Shown: one piece after another, positions 37,730 through 48,177 of the stretch
How the letters are laid out: the number at the start of each line of letters is the position of its first letter
Numbering within the stretch: the stretch's first letter is position 1
Assembly (NCBI GenBank): GCA_934670115.1
Contig: CAKUOV010000010.1
Span: forward strand, 1-64,000
Source of the DNA: an uncultured Eggerthellaceae bacterium
GTDB lineage: Bacteria > Actinomycetota > Coriobacteriia > Coriobacteriales > Eggerthellaceae
Direction of reading: 5' to 3'
DNA length: 64,000 bases
Program-made: the position numbers and the translations under genes
Notes under the pieces: generated by a model
What the model was told of the DNA's origin: nothing
The model's database searches: none
The model's input: the letters and a program-made list of their open reading frames with translations, nothing else

Positions 37730-38578
37730 CTAATCAAGGGTGGTGCCGTCGTAGACGAACGCTGCGGGGCCAGTCATGAGCACGTTGTTCTCGTAATCCA
37801 CCGAAACGGTCAAGTCGCCTCCGTCAAGGTGTACGGTTACTGGCACATCGCGCTGGCACAGGTGCGCCGAAATTGCAGCCGCAACGCTCGCGCAGCTGCC
37901 GGTTCCGCACGCCATGGTAATGCCGCTACCGCGCTCCCACACGCGCATGCGAATTTCGGTCTTACTTATGACCTGCACAAACTCAACGTTCACACCGCCA
38001 GGAAACGCGCTTGATTTCTCAAGGGCGCTGCCCACTTCTGCAACAGGCGCTTTCTCGGCATCGCTCACGAAAATCACGGCATGCGGGTTGCCCATATCAA
38101 CGGGAATCACGGGAATGGGCTCTGCCCCGTTGCGGGAAGCGCAGAAAGTGCTGATCACTTCGTCGTAGAAGTACCCGCACGCAACTTTGATTTCTTGCTG
38201 CTGCGATACTTTCGCATGACCCATATCAACGGTTACTTGCGCGACCTTGCCGTCTTCCACGGTGAGTTTCAGGTGCTTGATACCCGAAAGCGTTTCAACG
38301 TCAATCTGGGTTTTATCGGTGTATCCGCGGTCGAACACGTATTTACCTACGCATCGAATGCCGTTTCCGCACATCATGGCCTCGCTGCCGTCCGCATTGA
38401 AAATGCGCATTTTGAAGTCCGCCACAGAGCTGGGAAGAATGCAGATAATGCCATCGGATCCCGCACCAAAATGGCGATCGGAATATTTGATGGCAAGTTC
38501 CTCAATGTTTTCGGGATTCTCCTGGCAATACAGATACAGGTAGTCGTTTCCCAAACCGTGCATCTTCGTGAAGTTCAT
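37730..38578 (-). CDS. dapF: Diaminopimelate epimerase
   Basis: Epimerises LL- to meso-diaminopimelate for lysine and peptidoglycan. The 282-residue protein has both catalytic Cys sites: MMCGNGIRC near residue 70 and MACGTGSCA near 220. The start at 38578 follows AAGGAGAGCC. Pairing with dapL indicates a complete DapL-type branch. Confidence 0.95.
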   Translation of the reverse strand: MNFTKMHGLGNDYLYLYCQENPENIEELAIKYSDRHFGAGSDGIICILPSSVADFKMRIFNADGSEAMMCGNGIRCVGKYVFDRGYTDKTQIDVETLSGIKHLKLTVEDGKVAQVTVDMGHAKVSQQQEIKVACGYFYDEVISTFCASRNGAEPIPVIPVDMGNPHAVIFVSDAEKAPVAEVGSALEKSSAFPGGVNVEFVQVISKTEIRMRVWERGSGITMACGTGSCASVAAAISAHLCQRDVPVTVHLDGGDLTVSVDYENNVLMTGPAAFVYDGTTLD

Positions 38579-38605
38579 GGCTCTCCTTCCTTGGGGGTGG
38601 CGCAG

Positions 38606-38635
38606 GAAAGGGGCGCACTGCAAAGCGCCCCTTTC
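38606..38635 (-). terminator. Hairpin after glutamine synthetase
   Basis: GAAAGGGGCGC (38606-38616) pairs perfectly with GCGCCCCTTTC (38625-38635) with an 8-base loop, between the glnN stop and the dapF start. The U-tract is absent, so termination efficiency is uncertain. Confidence 0.6.
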
Positions 38636-38650
38636 AAGGTTGCAAACTGC

Positions 38651-40741
<2,091 letters not shown>

Positions 40742-41037
40742 AGCCGGCCTCCTGTTCGGCGTTTTCCTTTTCGCATGATAAAAAGGTACGGCGGCAACGT
40801 TTCCAAAAAATTTCAAGCGCGTAACACTGCGTTACAGGTGCGGGGGTGGGCGCGACGGCGCGGGCAGCGTGCGCGGCGCGAGGTAGAGACGCGGGCAGCG
40901 TGCGCGGTGGCGTGGGCGTTGAGAACAGTAAACGCGAGCGTGTTTGCATCCCGCTTCGTTAGGGCTGGCGGGGAAGGATCGTGCGCTCGTCTATAGCCGT
41001 ATCAGCTCGAACGCGCAATCCAAGATAGAGTCAATTG

Positions 41038-41065
41038 AAAAGCACCTGTGCAGGCGGGTGCTTTT
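41038..41065 (+). terminator. Orphan hairpin with T-tract
   Basis: AAAAGCACC (41038-41046) pairs perfectly with GGTGCTTTT (41057-41065). No gene ends just before it on either strand, so it may close a small unannotated transcript or belong to the adjacent repeat element. Confidence 0.55.
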
Positions 41066-41093
41066 CTGGTCCTGGGGTCACCTTCAGGTCATG

Positions 41094-41300
41094 TTGTCGA
41101 AAAATCGATGCGAAAACGCGCAAATCGACGGTACGGGGCAGGTTTGGGAGTGCGGACGCCGACTTTTATGTGGGTTTTGGACGTTCATTATCATATAAAA
41201 ATGCATTTGCCCAGGTCATGCAATTTCCTTATTCGATACTGCCAAGTACCACCTGCCCCGTAACGTTAATCTGTGCGTTTTCGAGACGAAAAAGCGACAA
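41094..41300. mobile_element. MITE-like element with 50-bp terminal inverted repeats
   Basis: The left end (41094-41143, starting TTGTCG and ending ACGGGGCAGGT) and the reverse complement of 41251-41300 share their first six bases, an internal GAAAACGC and the last eleven bases, with about 70% identity overall. There is no transposase inside. No clear target duplication was seen, although CAGGTCATG lies just outside the left end and again at 41212-41220. Confidence 0.6.
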
Positions 41301-41413
41301 GTTAAACTTTTAAGCCAGTTGATCAGGGGTCGCTACGTTGCTTTGTTGTTCAAAAATCATTTTCATCCCGTTGGTCACTGTTCGGCGTGGATTTTGTAAA
41401 TGCGAACAACTTG

Positions 41414-41698
41414 CTATTCATCAATCAGTCGAGGTGCCTCGAACTTGCAGTCCAAGGCTAGAGCCATTGCTGCCATGCTTTTCAGCGTAAGATTTTGTCC
41501 ATTTAGTTTTTCAGACAAAGTTGAGGGTTTGATTCCTAGTTTCGCAGCCAATTCAACAAAGGACATTCCTTTCTCTGAGCAATGCGCAACTACTTGGTTT
41601 GAAAAATCCATTGATGCCTCAAATGCAATTTCATCTGCTGTCGGGAGAGGCAACTCTATTTCGCCGAATACTTGTTTTTCATCATATAATTTGTTCAT
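41414..41698 (-). CDS. higA: HigA-like antitoxin (XRE helix-turn-helix)
   Basis: The 94-residue protein has a C-terminal helix-turn-helix: MSFVELAAKLGIKPSTLSEK followed by NLTLKSMAAMALALDCK. The start at 41698 follows GGCAGGAG. It overlaps the toxin gene by 17 bases (toxin first, the HigBA order) and would neutralise the toxin and repress the operon. Confidence 0.85.
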   Translation of the reverse strand: MNKLYDEKQVFGEIELPLPTADEIAFEASMDFSNQVVAHCSEKGMSFVELAAKLGIKPSTLSEKLNGQNLTLKSMAAMALALDCKFEAPRLIDE

Positions 41699-42125
41699 TA
41701 CTACTCCTGCCATCAAGTGTTTCTTCTAGAATCGACCGCATCGCATCGAGTTTTCTTGCCGCGCGCCTTGTTTCGTTGTCTGCTTTTCCGGAATGCATTT
41801 TGTCAATAAATGCCACAACAACAATTGTTTCTGTGTTCGCTAGAAAAGAGAACGCTCGTGCTGTACAACCATGGGCTCGTATTTCATAAAGATCACTATG
41901 TTTATTGATCCCTTCGAGTTTTCGTAGCAGTTTTGTTTGTCTGGACGCATCGATTCCTCGCTCACTAACGGATCCAATGGCCGTCGCGATCTTTCTTGCC
42001 GCCTCCGCGTCTCTGCTTTTCTGGTAAAACCCTTGAATTGGATTGACTCCATCCTTGGTTAGAAAAAATACGTTTTCTGAATAGGTTTGATTCGCAAGAG
42101 GGAACGGTTCCAATGTGTATCCCAA
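41682..42125 (-). CDS. higB: HigB/RelE-like toxin (Gp49 family)
   Basis: The 147-residue protein carries a Gp49-like pattern: KLLRKLEGINKHSDLYEIRAH, CTARAFSFLAN and IVVVAFIDKMHSGKADNE. Members are ribosome-dependent mRNA nucleases. The N-terminus is about 35 residues longer than usual. The in-frame start is a TTG, with AAAGGA 11 bases upstream, so the exact start is uncertain. Confidence 0.8.
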   Translation of the reverse strand: MGYTLEPFPLANQTYSENVFFLTKDGVNPIQGFYQKSRDAEAARKIATAIGSVSERGIDASRQTKLLRKLEGINKHSDLYEIRAHGCTARAFSFLANTETIVVVAFIDKMHSGKADNETRRAARKLDAMRSILEETLDGRSSNEQII

Positions 42126-42147
42126 AGCATCACCATTCCTTTGTCAG

Positions 42148-42193
42148 TTTCGGTTATAACCGAAATTATATAAAGAGAAGCAAGAATGTTCAA
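42148..42193 (-). promoter_or_regulatory. higBA promoter and palindromic operator
   Basis: A perfect 18-bp palindrome, TTTCGGTTATAACCGAAA (42148-42165), touches a minus-strand -10 box TATAAT (42165-42170), which is 17 bases from a -35 box TTGAAC (42188-42193). This is the expected layout for autorepression by HigA. Confidence 0.8.
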
Positions 42194-42526
42194 GTGGAAC
42201 TGGCGAATGATTTTTTTCAGGTGAATTCGTATAATGATAGAAAAACTACCATTCATCGATGAATCGTAACTATTTCTGTGGCAAATCCTAGTCAAGTGTT
42301 GCGTCGGTCAAGTCGAAACGCGATAATGTGAAACCTGATAGTACATCTCTTGTAAAACGTTAATCTTACGAGCATATGAGCAAACGTATAAGCATGCAAA
42401 GGGTTTCCAAGTGCTGAATTTGAGTGTAAATTTGGGCGCAATTAAAGCGTCTTTTAGTCGCATATCCGCAAGGTGTCATTTACTTGGCAAGCTTGTTGGC
42501 GGCGTGATTGAATAGGGGCGGAGCTC
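42194..42526. other. Intergenic region upstream of the polysaccharide cluster
   Basis: No gene was found. It should hold the cluster promoter, but no -35/-10 pair stands out, and no JUMPstart/ops element was seen. The last bases (GGGGCGGAG at 42515-42523) are the ribosome site for the first gene. Confidence 0.4.
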
Positions 42527-44953
42527 GTGTTGTCTGTTCCTGCAACGTGCGCTGCTGCAGCTGTAATTGCATTCCTTATAACGTATCTTATGGTGCCTGC
42601 ATCAATGAAAATCGCTGCGAAGGTGGGTGCTATCGACATGCCGTCTGAGCGGCGCGTTCATACCAACCCCACAACGCGCATGGGTGGCATTGCTCTGTTT
42701 GCCGGCATTGTATTGACCAGTGCATTGCTGTTATCGGCGGGTGTCCGGATGGGTGTGGTTCCCTCTGAGTTTGCAATCGGCAGAACAACTTCAACGAATC
42801 CGTTAGTTTTGCTGCTGGGTTTCTGCTTCATGTTTGCAATGGGCGCTGCCGATGACATTTTGCAATTACGCGCCCGCACTAAGTTTGTGGGTCAAATTGT
42901 TGCGGCATCGATTGTGGTGGCATCGGGGATTGTTATTCAGGGTATCCATATTACGGGCCTACAGACGTATATCGACTTCGGATTCATGGCGTATCCCATT
43001 ACGGTGATTTATCTGGTATCGTTCGCGAACGTGATTAATCTTATCGATGGCCTTGACGGTTTGGCGGCGGGCGTAACGTGCATTGCTGCCGCTGCGTTCG
43101 CCATACTGGCGGCTGTCGGCGGCGTCTATTCAGTCCTGATCATGGCAATTGCTGTTGCAGCGTCGTGCCTTGCGTTTTTGCGCTTTAACTTTCATCCCGC
43201 AAAGTTGTTCATGGGGGATTGCGGATCGTTGTCTCTTGGTTTTGCGTTGGGCATCGTATCGCTTTCGGGTGCCATGCGCTATGCGGGTTTGGCATCGATT
43301 GCCGTGCCCGTAGTGGTTGCGGCTGTGCCGGTCATTGATACGTTTGCCGCCATCGTGCGCCGCAAAATCAAAGGTGTTCCCATTAGCTCGCCTGACAAGA
43401 ACCACATCCATCACGTATTGCTGCAAAAAGGCTTCAGCCAGCGTCATGTGGTGTTCGATATTTACCTTATGTGTGTTGTTTTCGCAGGTACTGGCATTGC
43501 AATTTATCGTGCACCCACAAGCGTGTCAATTATTGTGCTGATTGCCGATATTCTGTTTGCGGCGTTTTTGATTTGGAAGTTAGGCCTTTTCGGCAAGATC
43601 ATGGGCCGATATTACCCCGAAGGACGTTTGAGTCTACGCAAGAAGAAGCGCGAAAAACAAGAGGCGGCGCTTGATGCCATTCGCGAAGAGCGCGTCCTGA
43701 TCGAGAAAATCGACCCTAACGTAACGCGTATTCTTTTCGTGTCGCAGCATTACTGGCCCGAGCCGTTTGCCACAACTGATATTTGCGAAGAGCTGGTGCG
43801 CCGCGGCTACAGTGTGACCGTTCTTACGGGCCAGCCGAATTATCCCGAGGGAAAGCTTTACCCTGGCTACGAAAACGCGCGCATAACCGAAGAAGTGCAT
43901 CATGGCGTGCGCATCATGCGTTGCGAGCTACGTCCGCGTAAAACAGGTGCAATCAATCGCGTGCTGAACTACTACAGCTTCAAACGTAGGGGCAATGCCC
44001 TTGCTCGTCTTTCGGGCGAAGGCTTTGATGTGGTGTATTCCTACCAGACATCGCCTGTAATGATGGCGTGCCCGGCGCTGGAGGCCGCGAAGAAATACAA
44101 AACACCTGTTCTGTTGCACGTTGTTGATATTTGGCCCGAATGCCTTACAGCAGGCGGAATCAAAGCCGGCAGCGCTATTTACAACCACTACCTGCGGGTT
44201 TCGCACAATATTTATTCCGCTGCTGACAGGCTGGCAGTAACGTCAAAGCGCTTCACCGAGTATCTTTGCAACACGGTTGGCGCCAACGCGCAAGACGCTC
44301 TTTATCTGCCCCAGTATGCGGAAGATATTTTCAACGAGGCCGTGCCAAGCGCATGTAACATTACCCTCAGTGATTTCCCTGACAGTGCAATTAATGTTAT
44401 GTTTGCGGGAAATATTGGCGCGGCGCAATCAGTGCAGACAGCAATTCGTGCGGCAGCGCAGCTTAAAGGCGAAGGATTCGTGTTCCATATTGTCGGTTCG
44501 GGCTCCGAGTTGGATAATTGCAAAAAGCTAGCTCAGGAGTTGCAGACCAATAACGTGGTGTTCCACGGGCGGCATCCTCTTGAGGAAATGCCGGCCTACT
44601 ATGCAAAGGCCGATGCGATGTTGGCAACTTTTGCAGACAGTCCCATTTTGGGATATACGCTTCCGCGGAAGATTCAGTCTTATATGGCGGCAGGAAAGCC
44701 TGTTCTTGGTACAATTTTGGGCGCTGCAAAAGAAGTTGTCGAAGAAGCCCAATGCGGTTTGTGTTGCAATGCGGAAGACGTGCAGGGTTTGGTGGATATC
44801 TGCTGTGAATTTGCTGCGCTTTCTGCTGATGAACGCCGCAAAATGGGGGAGAATGGCAAGAATTATTGCCATGAGCATTTTTCAAAAGATGCCTATTTCG
44901 ATAAATTGTGCGCCGAACTTGACGCACTGAAAGGAACGAAGCATGGCTGCTAA
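42527..44953 (+). CDS. Fused WecA-like sugar-1-phosphate transferase and WbuB-like glycosyltransferase
   Basis: The 808-residue protein joins two enzymes. Residues 1-375 form a multi-spanning polyprenyl-phosphate sugar-1-phosphate transferase: GAADDILQL, NLIDGLDGLAAG, FMGDCGSLSLGF and PDKNHIHHVLLQ. After a charged linker (about 365-400), the rest is a GT-B glycosyltransferase starting RILFVSQHYWPEPFATTDI and close in pattern to WbuB-type N-acetylfucosaminyl transferases. It would load GlcNAc-1-P on undecaprenyl phosphate and add the second sugar. Genes for UDP-L-FucNAc follow. The start is a GTG. Confidence 0.85.
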   Translation: MLSVPATCAAAAVIAFLITYLMVPASMKIAAKVGAIDMPSERRVHTNPTTRMGGIALFAGIVLTSALLLSAGVRMGVVPSEFAIGRTTSTNPLVLLLGFCFMFAMGAADDILQLRARTKFVGQIVAASIVVASGIVIQGIHITGLQTYIDFGFMAYPITVIYLVSFANVINLIDGLDGLAAGVTCIAAAAFAILAAVGGVYSVLIMAIAVAASCLAFLRFNFHPAKLFMGDCGSLSLGFALGIVSLSGAMRYAGLASIAVPVVVAAVPVIDTFAAIVRRKIKGVPISSPDKNHIHHVLLQKGFSQRHVVFDIYLMCVVFAGTGIAIYRAPTSVSIIVLIADILFAAFLIWKLGLFGKIMGRYYPEGRLSLRKKKREKQEAALDAIREERVLIEKIDPNVTRILFVSQHYWPEPFATTDICEELVRRGYSVTVLTGQPNYPEGKLYPGYENARITEEVHHGVRIMRCELRPRKTGAINRVLNYYSFKRRGNALARLSGEGFDVVYSYQTSPVMMACPALEAAKKYKTPVLLHVVDIWPECLTAGGIKAGSAIYNHYLRVSHNIYSAADRLAVTSKRFTEYLCNTVGANAQDALYLPQYAEDIFNEAVPSACNITLSDFPDSAINVMFAGNIGAAQSVQTAIRAAAQLKGEGFVFHIVGSGSELDNCKKLAQELQTNNVVFHGRHPLEEMPAYYAKADAMLATFADSPILGYTLPRKIQSYMAAGKPVLGTILGAAKEVVEEAQCGLCCNAEDVQGLVDICCEFAALSADERRKMGENGKNYCHEHFSKDAYFDKLCAELDALKGTKHGC

Positions 44954-45989
44954 TATGAACGCCTTCAAAGATAAAACTCTGATGATCACGGGCGGTACGG
45001 GTTCTTTTGGCTCGACCGTTCTCAAGCACTTTTTGGGTTCGGAGATTGGCGAGATTCGCATTTTCAGTCGCGATGAGAAGAAGCAAGACGATATGCGCCA
45101 CGACCTGCAGGCGCATGCTCCCGAGCTGGCAAACAAGGTTCGCTTCTACATTGGCGATGTTCGCGACGCCCAAAGCGTGCATGATGCCATGTACGGCGTC
45201 GATTACATTTTCCATGCAGCGGCGCTCAAGCAAGTACCCAGCTGCGAATTTTTCCCCATGGAGGCGGTGCGTACGAACGTTATTGGCACCGACAATGTGC
45301 TGCATGCTGCCATTTCTCAGGGCGTAGAGAAAGTTGTATGCCTTTCTACCGATAAAGCGGCGTACCCCATTAACGCAATGGGCAAGTCCAAGGCCATGAT
45401 GGAATCTATCATTTATGCGAATGCACGCAACGGGGCTGGTCGCACAACGATTTGCTGCACACGTTACGGTAACGTCATGTGCAGTCGCGGCAGCGTGATC
45501 CCTTTGTTCATCGATCAGATTCGCGAAGGTAAACCTGTTACGGTGACTGACCCGCATATGACGCGTTTCCTTATGAACCTAGATGAAGCGGTCGACTTGG
45601 TCTGTTTTGCGTTCGAGAACGCTCATCCAGGCGATTTGTTCATCCAAAAGGCTGATGCTTCTACGATTGGCGACTTGGCGGAAGCGGTTCAAGAGCTTTT
45701 TGGGAAGACGGGTGTACAGGTTATCGGCACGCGTCATGGCGAGAAGCTGTTTGAGACGCTTATGACGCGCGAAGAGCGCTTGCGTGCTCACGATATGGGC
45801 AATTACTATCGTGTTTGTGCAGATACACGCGATTTGAATTACGATCAGTTTGTGGTGCAAGGCGAAGTCAGCACGCAGGCTGATGAAGCTTACACCAGCC
45901 ACAACACGAATCTGCTGGACGTTGCGGGCACCATCGAGAAAATCAAAACTGCTGATTACGTGCAGAAATGCCTGGCAGGAGAGCTGTAA
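44943..45989 (+). CDS. capE: UDP-GlcNAc 4,6-dehydratase/5-epimerase (CapE-like)
   Basis: The 348-residue SDR enzyme has ITGGTGSFGSTV at residues 15-26 and the active-site stretch S135-T-D-K138. Met146-x3-Lys150 stands where classical SDRs have Tyr-x3-Lys; Met here is a feature of the CapE/WbjB group. This is the first step from UDP-GlcNAc to UDP-N-acetyl-L-fucosamine. It overlaps the fused transferase gene by 11 bases, and capF follows directly. Confidence 0.88.
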   Translation: MAANMNAFKDKTLMITGGTGSFGSTVLKHFLGSEIGEIRIFSRDEKKQDDMRHDLQAHAPELANKVRFYIGDVRDAQSVHDAMYGVDYIFHAAALKQVPSCEFFPMEAVRTNVIGTDNVLHAAISQGVEKVVCLSTDKAAYPINAMGKSKAMMESIIYANARNGAGRTTICCTRYGNVMCSRGSVIPLFIDQIREGKPVTVTDPHMTRFLMNLDEAVDLVCFAFENAHPGDLFIQKADASTIGDLAEAVQELFGKTGVQVIGTRHGEKLFETLMTREERLRAHDMGNYYRVCADTRDLNYDQFVVQGEVSTQADEAYTSHNTNLLDVAGTIEKIKTADYVQKCLAGEL

Positions 45990-45991
45990 GC

Positions 45992-47188
45992 ATGAATATT
46001 TTAGTTACAGGTGCCAAGGGTATGGTGGGAACCGCCCTGGTGAATAACTTGAAGAATTTGCGCGATGGCAAGGACCGAACGCGCCCTAACCTGCATATCG
46101 AAGAAATCTTCGAATACGATTTAAATTCCACTGTCGATCAGCTGCATGAATGGTGCGCCCAGGTGGATTTTGTCTTCAATTTGGCTGGCGTGAACCGCCC
46201 TCAAAACTCTGAAGAATTCATGGAAGGCAACTTCAGTTTTGCTTCACGGTTGCTTGATGAATTGAAATCGGCGGGTAATACGTGCCCCGTTATGTTGTCT
46301 TCCTCCATACAGGCTACACTTGCCGGACGTTTCGGCAACAGCGAGTACGGTCGGAGCAAGAAGGCGGGGGAGGACCTGTTTTTCGACTACGCACAGGAAA
46401 CGGGTGCGAAAGTTGCTGTCTACCGCTTTCCTAATTTGATGGGCCATTCAAAACCCAACTACAATAGTGCGGTGAGTACGTTTTGCTGGGCTATTGCCAA
46501 TGACCAGCCGTATACAGTGAACGATCCGTCTGTTGAACTGGAGCTTCTGTACATAGATGATTTGGTTCAGGGCATGTTTGACCTGCTCGAAGGCAAGGAA
46601 GCACGCTGCGAGTTCGATGGCGTGAATGTCGTTGCTGCAGAAGCTGGTCGTTTTTGCTACGTGCCAACAACTCACAACGTGACACTTGGGCAGATTATTG
46701 AGCTGCTTTTGCAATTCAAGGAACAGCCGCGTACGCTTATGATGCCTAAAATGCCGGATGGTTCGTTTGCGAAGAAGTTATATTCGCTCTATTTAACGTA
46801 CTTGCCAACCGATGCCTTCAAATATGCGCTAAAAATGAACGTTGATGCGCGCGGCAGTTTTACAGAGCTTGTCCATACGGAAGATTGCGGACAAGTGTCA
46901 ATCAACATCTCTAAACCAGGAATCACCAAGGGCCAGCATTGGCACAACTCCAAATGGGAGCTGTTCATTGTGGTCAAAGGTCATGGTCTTATCCAGGAGC
47001 GCAACATCAATACGAGCGAGATGGTGGAGTTCGAAGTGTCTGGTGATAAGATTGAAGCCGTGCATATGATTCCTGGCTGGACGCACAACATTATTAACCT
47101 GAGCGATACCGAGGATCTTGTTACCGTTATGACTTGCAACGAGGTTTTTGACCCGGCGCATCCCGATACGTATTATGAGGAGGTATAG
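45992..47188 (+). CDS. capF: CapF-like reductase with cupin domain
   Basis: The 398-residue protein has an N-terminal SDR domain (VTGAKGMVGTALV; SEYGRSKKAGE contains the YxxxK pair) and a C-terminal cupin (GQHWHNSKWELFIVVKGHG near residue 313). This two-domain layout is that of CapF/WbjC, which epimerises and reduces the keto sugar. The start at 45992 follows GGAGAG. Its TAG stop overlaps the GTG of the next gene. Confidence 0.92.
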   Translation: MNILVTGAKGMVGTALVNNLKNLRDGKDRTRPNLHIEEIFEYDLNSTVDQLHEWCAQVDFVFNLAGVNRPQNSEEFMEGNFSFASRLLDELKSAGNTCPVMLSSSIQATLAGRFGNSEYGRSKKAGEDLFFDYAQETGAKVAVYRFPNLMGHSKPNYNSAVSTFCWAIANDQPYTVNDPSVELELLYIDDLVQGMFDLLEGKEARCEFDGVNVVAAEAGRFCYVPTTHNVTLGQIIELLLQFKEQPRTLMMPKMPDGSFAKKLYSLYLTYLPTDAFKYALKMNVDARGSFTELVHTEDCGQVSINISKPGITKGQHWHNSKWELFIVVKGHGLIQERNINTSEMVEFEVSGDKIEAVHMIPGWTHNIINLSDTEDLVTVMTCNEVFDPAHPDTYYEEV

Positions 47189-48159
47189 TGGCTAAGATAG
47201 GGTCGACTTTTCTGGACCGCGCTATTGTTTCTGCGGATGTTGCGAGCGAGAAGCTCACTTACTATTTTAGTAGAGCAGCGAATCGCCCTGTAAAGAGCGT
47301 TCGGGTCGATAGAGTTGATAGAGCTGCTTTTAACGATGCTCTTGCCACAATTCTTTCTAATTCAGTGGGAGGCTCTATGATTGCCCGTTTTGGTGGCAAT
47401 GAAATTAGAGCCCGTGCAGAGGCAATTGCTATCAAGCATGGATTGAATAAGAATTTTAGCGCCAGAACGCGTAAAAGAATGAGACAGCAGGCAGGTTTTT
47501 TCCCTGCTGAAGCAGAATCTCTAATGAAATTTTATGAGCTCATGAATGAGGCGGCTACTAAACTCGACTGGTTAGGTGTGTGGGATTCGATTTTACAGCC
47601 TTATGCCATCGAACATATGGATGTAAATCCGACCGCTCGTTATACTTCTTTGGGAAATCTTGAGCCATACTACTATCCTGAGAGACCTTGGAGCAGGGAG
47701 CTTAAAGGCAAGAAGGTTCTGGTCATTCATCCGTTTGCTGAAACAATAGAGAAACAATATCATAAAAGGGTCCAAATATTCTCTGGTACCGACATTCTTC
47801 CCGAGTTCGATCTCGTTACTCTTAAGGCCGTTCAGACCATAGCTGGCGAAATCGACAATCGTTTTAATGACTGGTTCGATGCATTGAAGTGGATGGAAGC
47901 GCAGATTTCTGTTATCGATTTCGACGTTGCAATTATTGGATGTGGTGCCTATGGATTCCCTCTTTCGGCAAAAGTAAAGGATATGGGGAAGATAGCGATA
48001 CATCTTGGAGGCGCTACACAAATCTTGTTTGGAATTAAAGGCTCGCGCTGGGATCAAAACAAAGAAATCATCCAATGGTACAACGATGCCTGGACAAGGC
48101 CGAGCGACTGCGAGAAGCCGAAAAACGCCGCCGCTGTGGAGTCTGCGTGCTACTGGTAG
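47188..48159 (+). CDS. Predicted GT-D-type glycosyltransferase
   Basis: The 323-residue protein has SMIARFGGNEIRARAE near residue 63, like the RxGxxE start of GT-D (DUF1792-type) transferases. Near the end it has IIGCGAYGFPLSAKVKDMG and IHLGGATQILFGIKG, a C-terminal pattern common in capsule clusters. It is encoded inside the FucNAc gene set. Composition becomes AT-richer here. The donor and acceptor are unknown. Confidence 0.6.
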   Translation: MAKIGSTFLDRAIVSADVASEKLTYYFSRAANRPVKSVRVDRVDRAAFNDALATILSNSVGGSMIARFGGNEIRARAEAIAIKHGLNKNFSARTRKRMRQQAGFFPAEAESLMKFYELMNEAATKLDWLGVWDSILQPYAIEHMDVNPTARYTSLGNLEPYYYPERPWSRELKGKKVLVIHPFAETIEKQYHKRVQIFSGTDILPEFDLVTLKAVQTIAGEIDNRFNDWFDALKWMEAQISVIDFDVAIIGCGAYGFPLSAKVKDMGKIAIHLGGATQILFGIKGSRWDQNKEIIQWYNDAWTRPSDCEKPKNAAAVESACYW

Positions 48160-48177
48160 CCAACTGGCGAGGAACGA

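Larger units (their letters stand above)
40742..41413. other. 672-base gene-free region upstream of glnN
   Basis: No gene is supported. It contains an 18-bp direct repeat CGCGGGCAGCGTGCGCGG at 40859-40876 and 40890-40907, a terminator-like hairpin at 41038-41065, and a 207-bp inverted-repeat element at 41094-41300. Confidence 0.6.

Noticed and set aside
41035..41313. Short plus-strand ORFs of 70-92 codons in the gene-free region upstream of glnN
   Set aside because: They lie mostly within the inverted-repeat element, have no ribosome site and no recognisable sequence.
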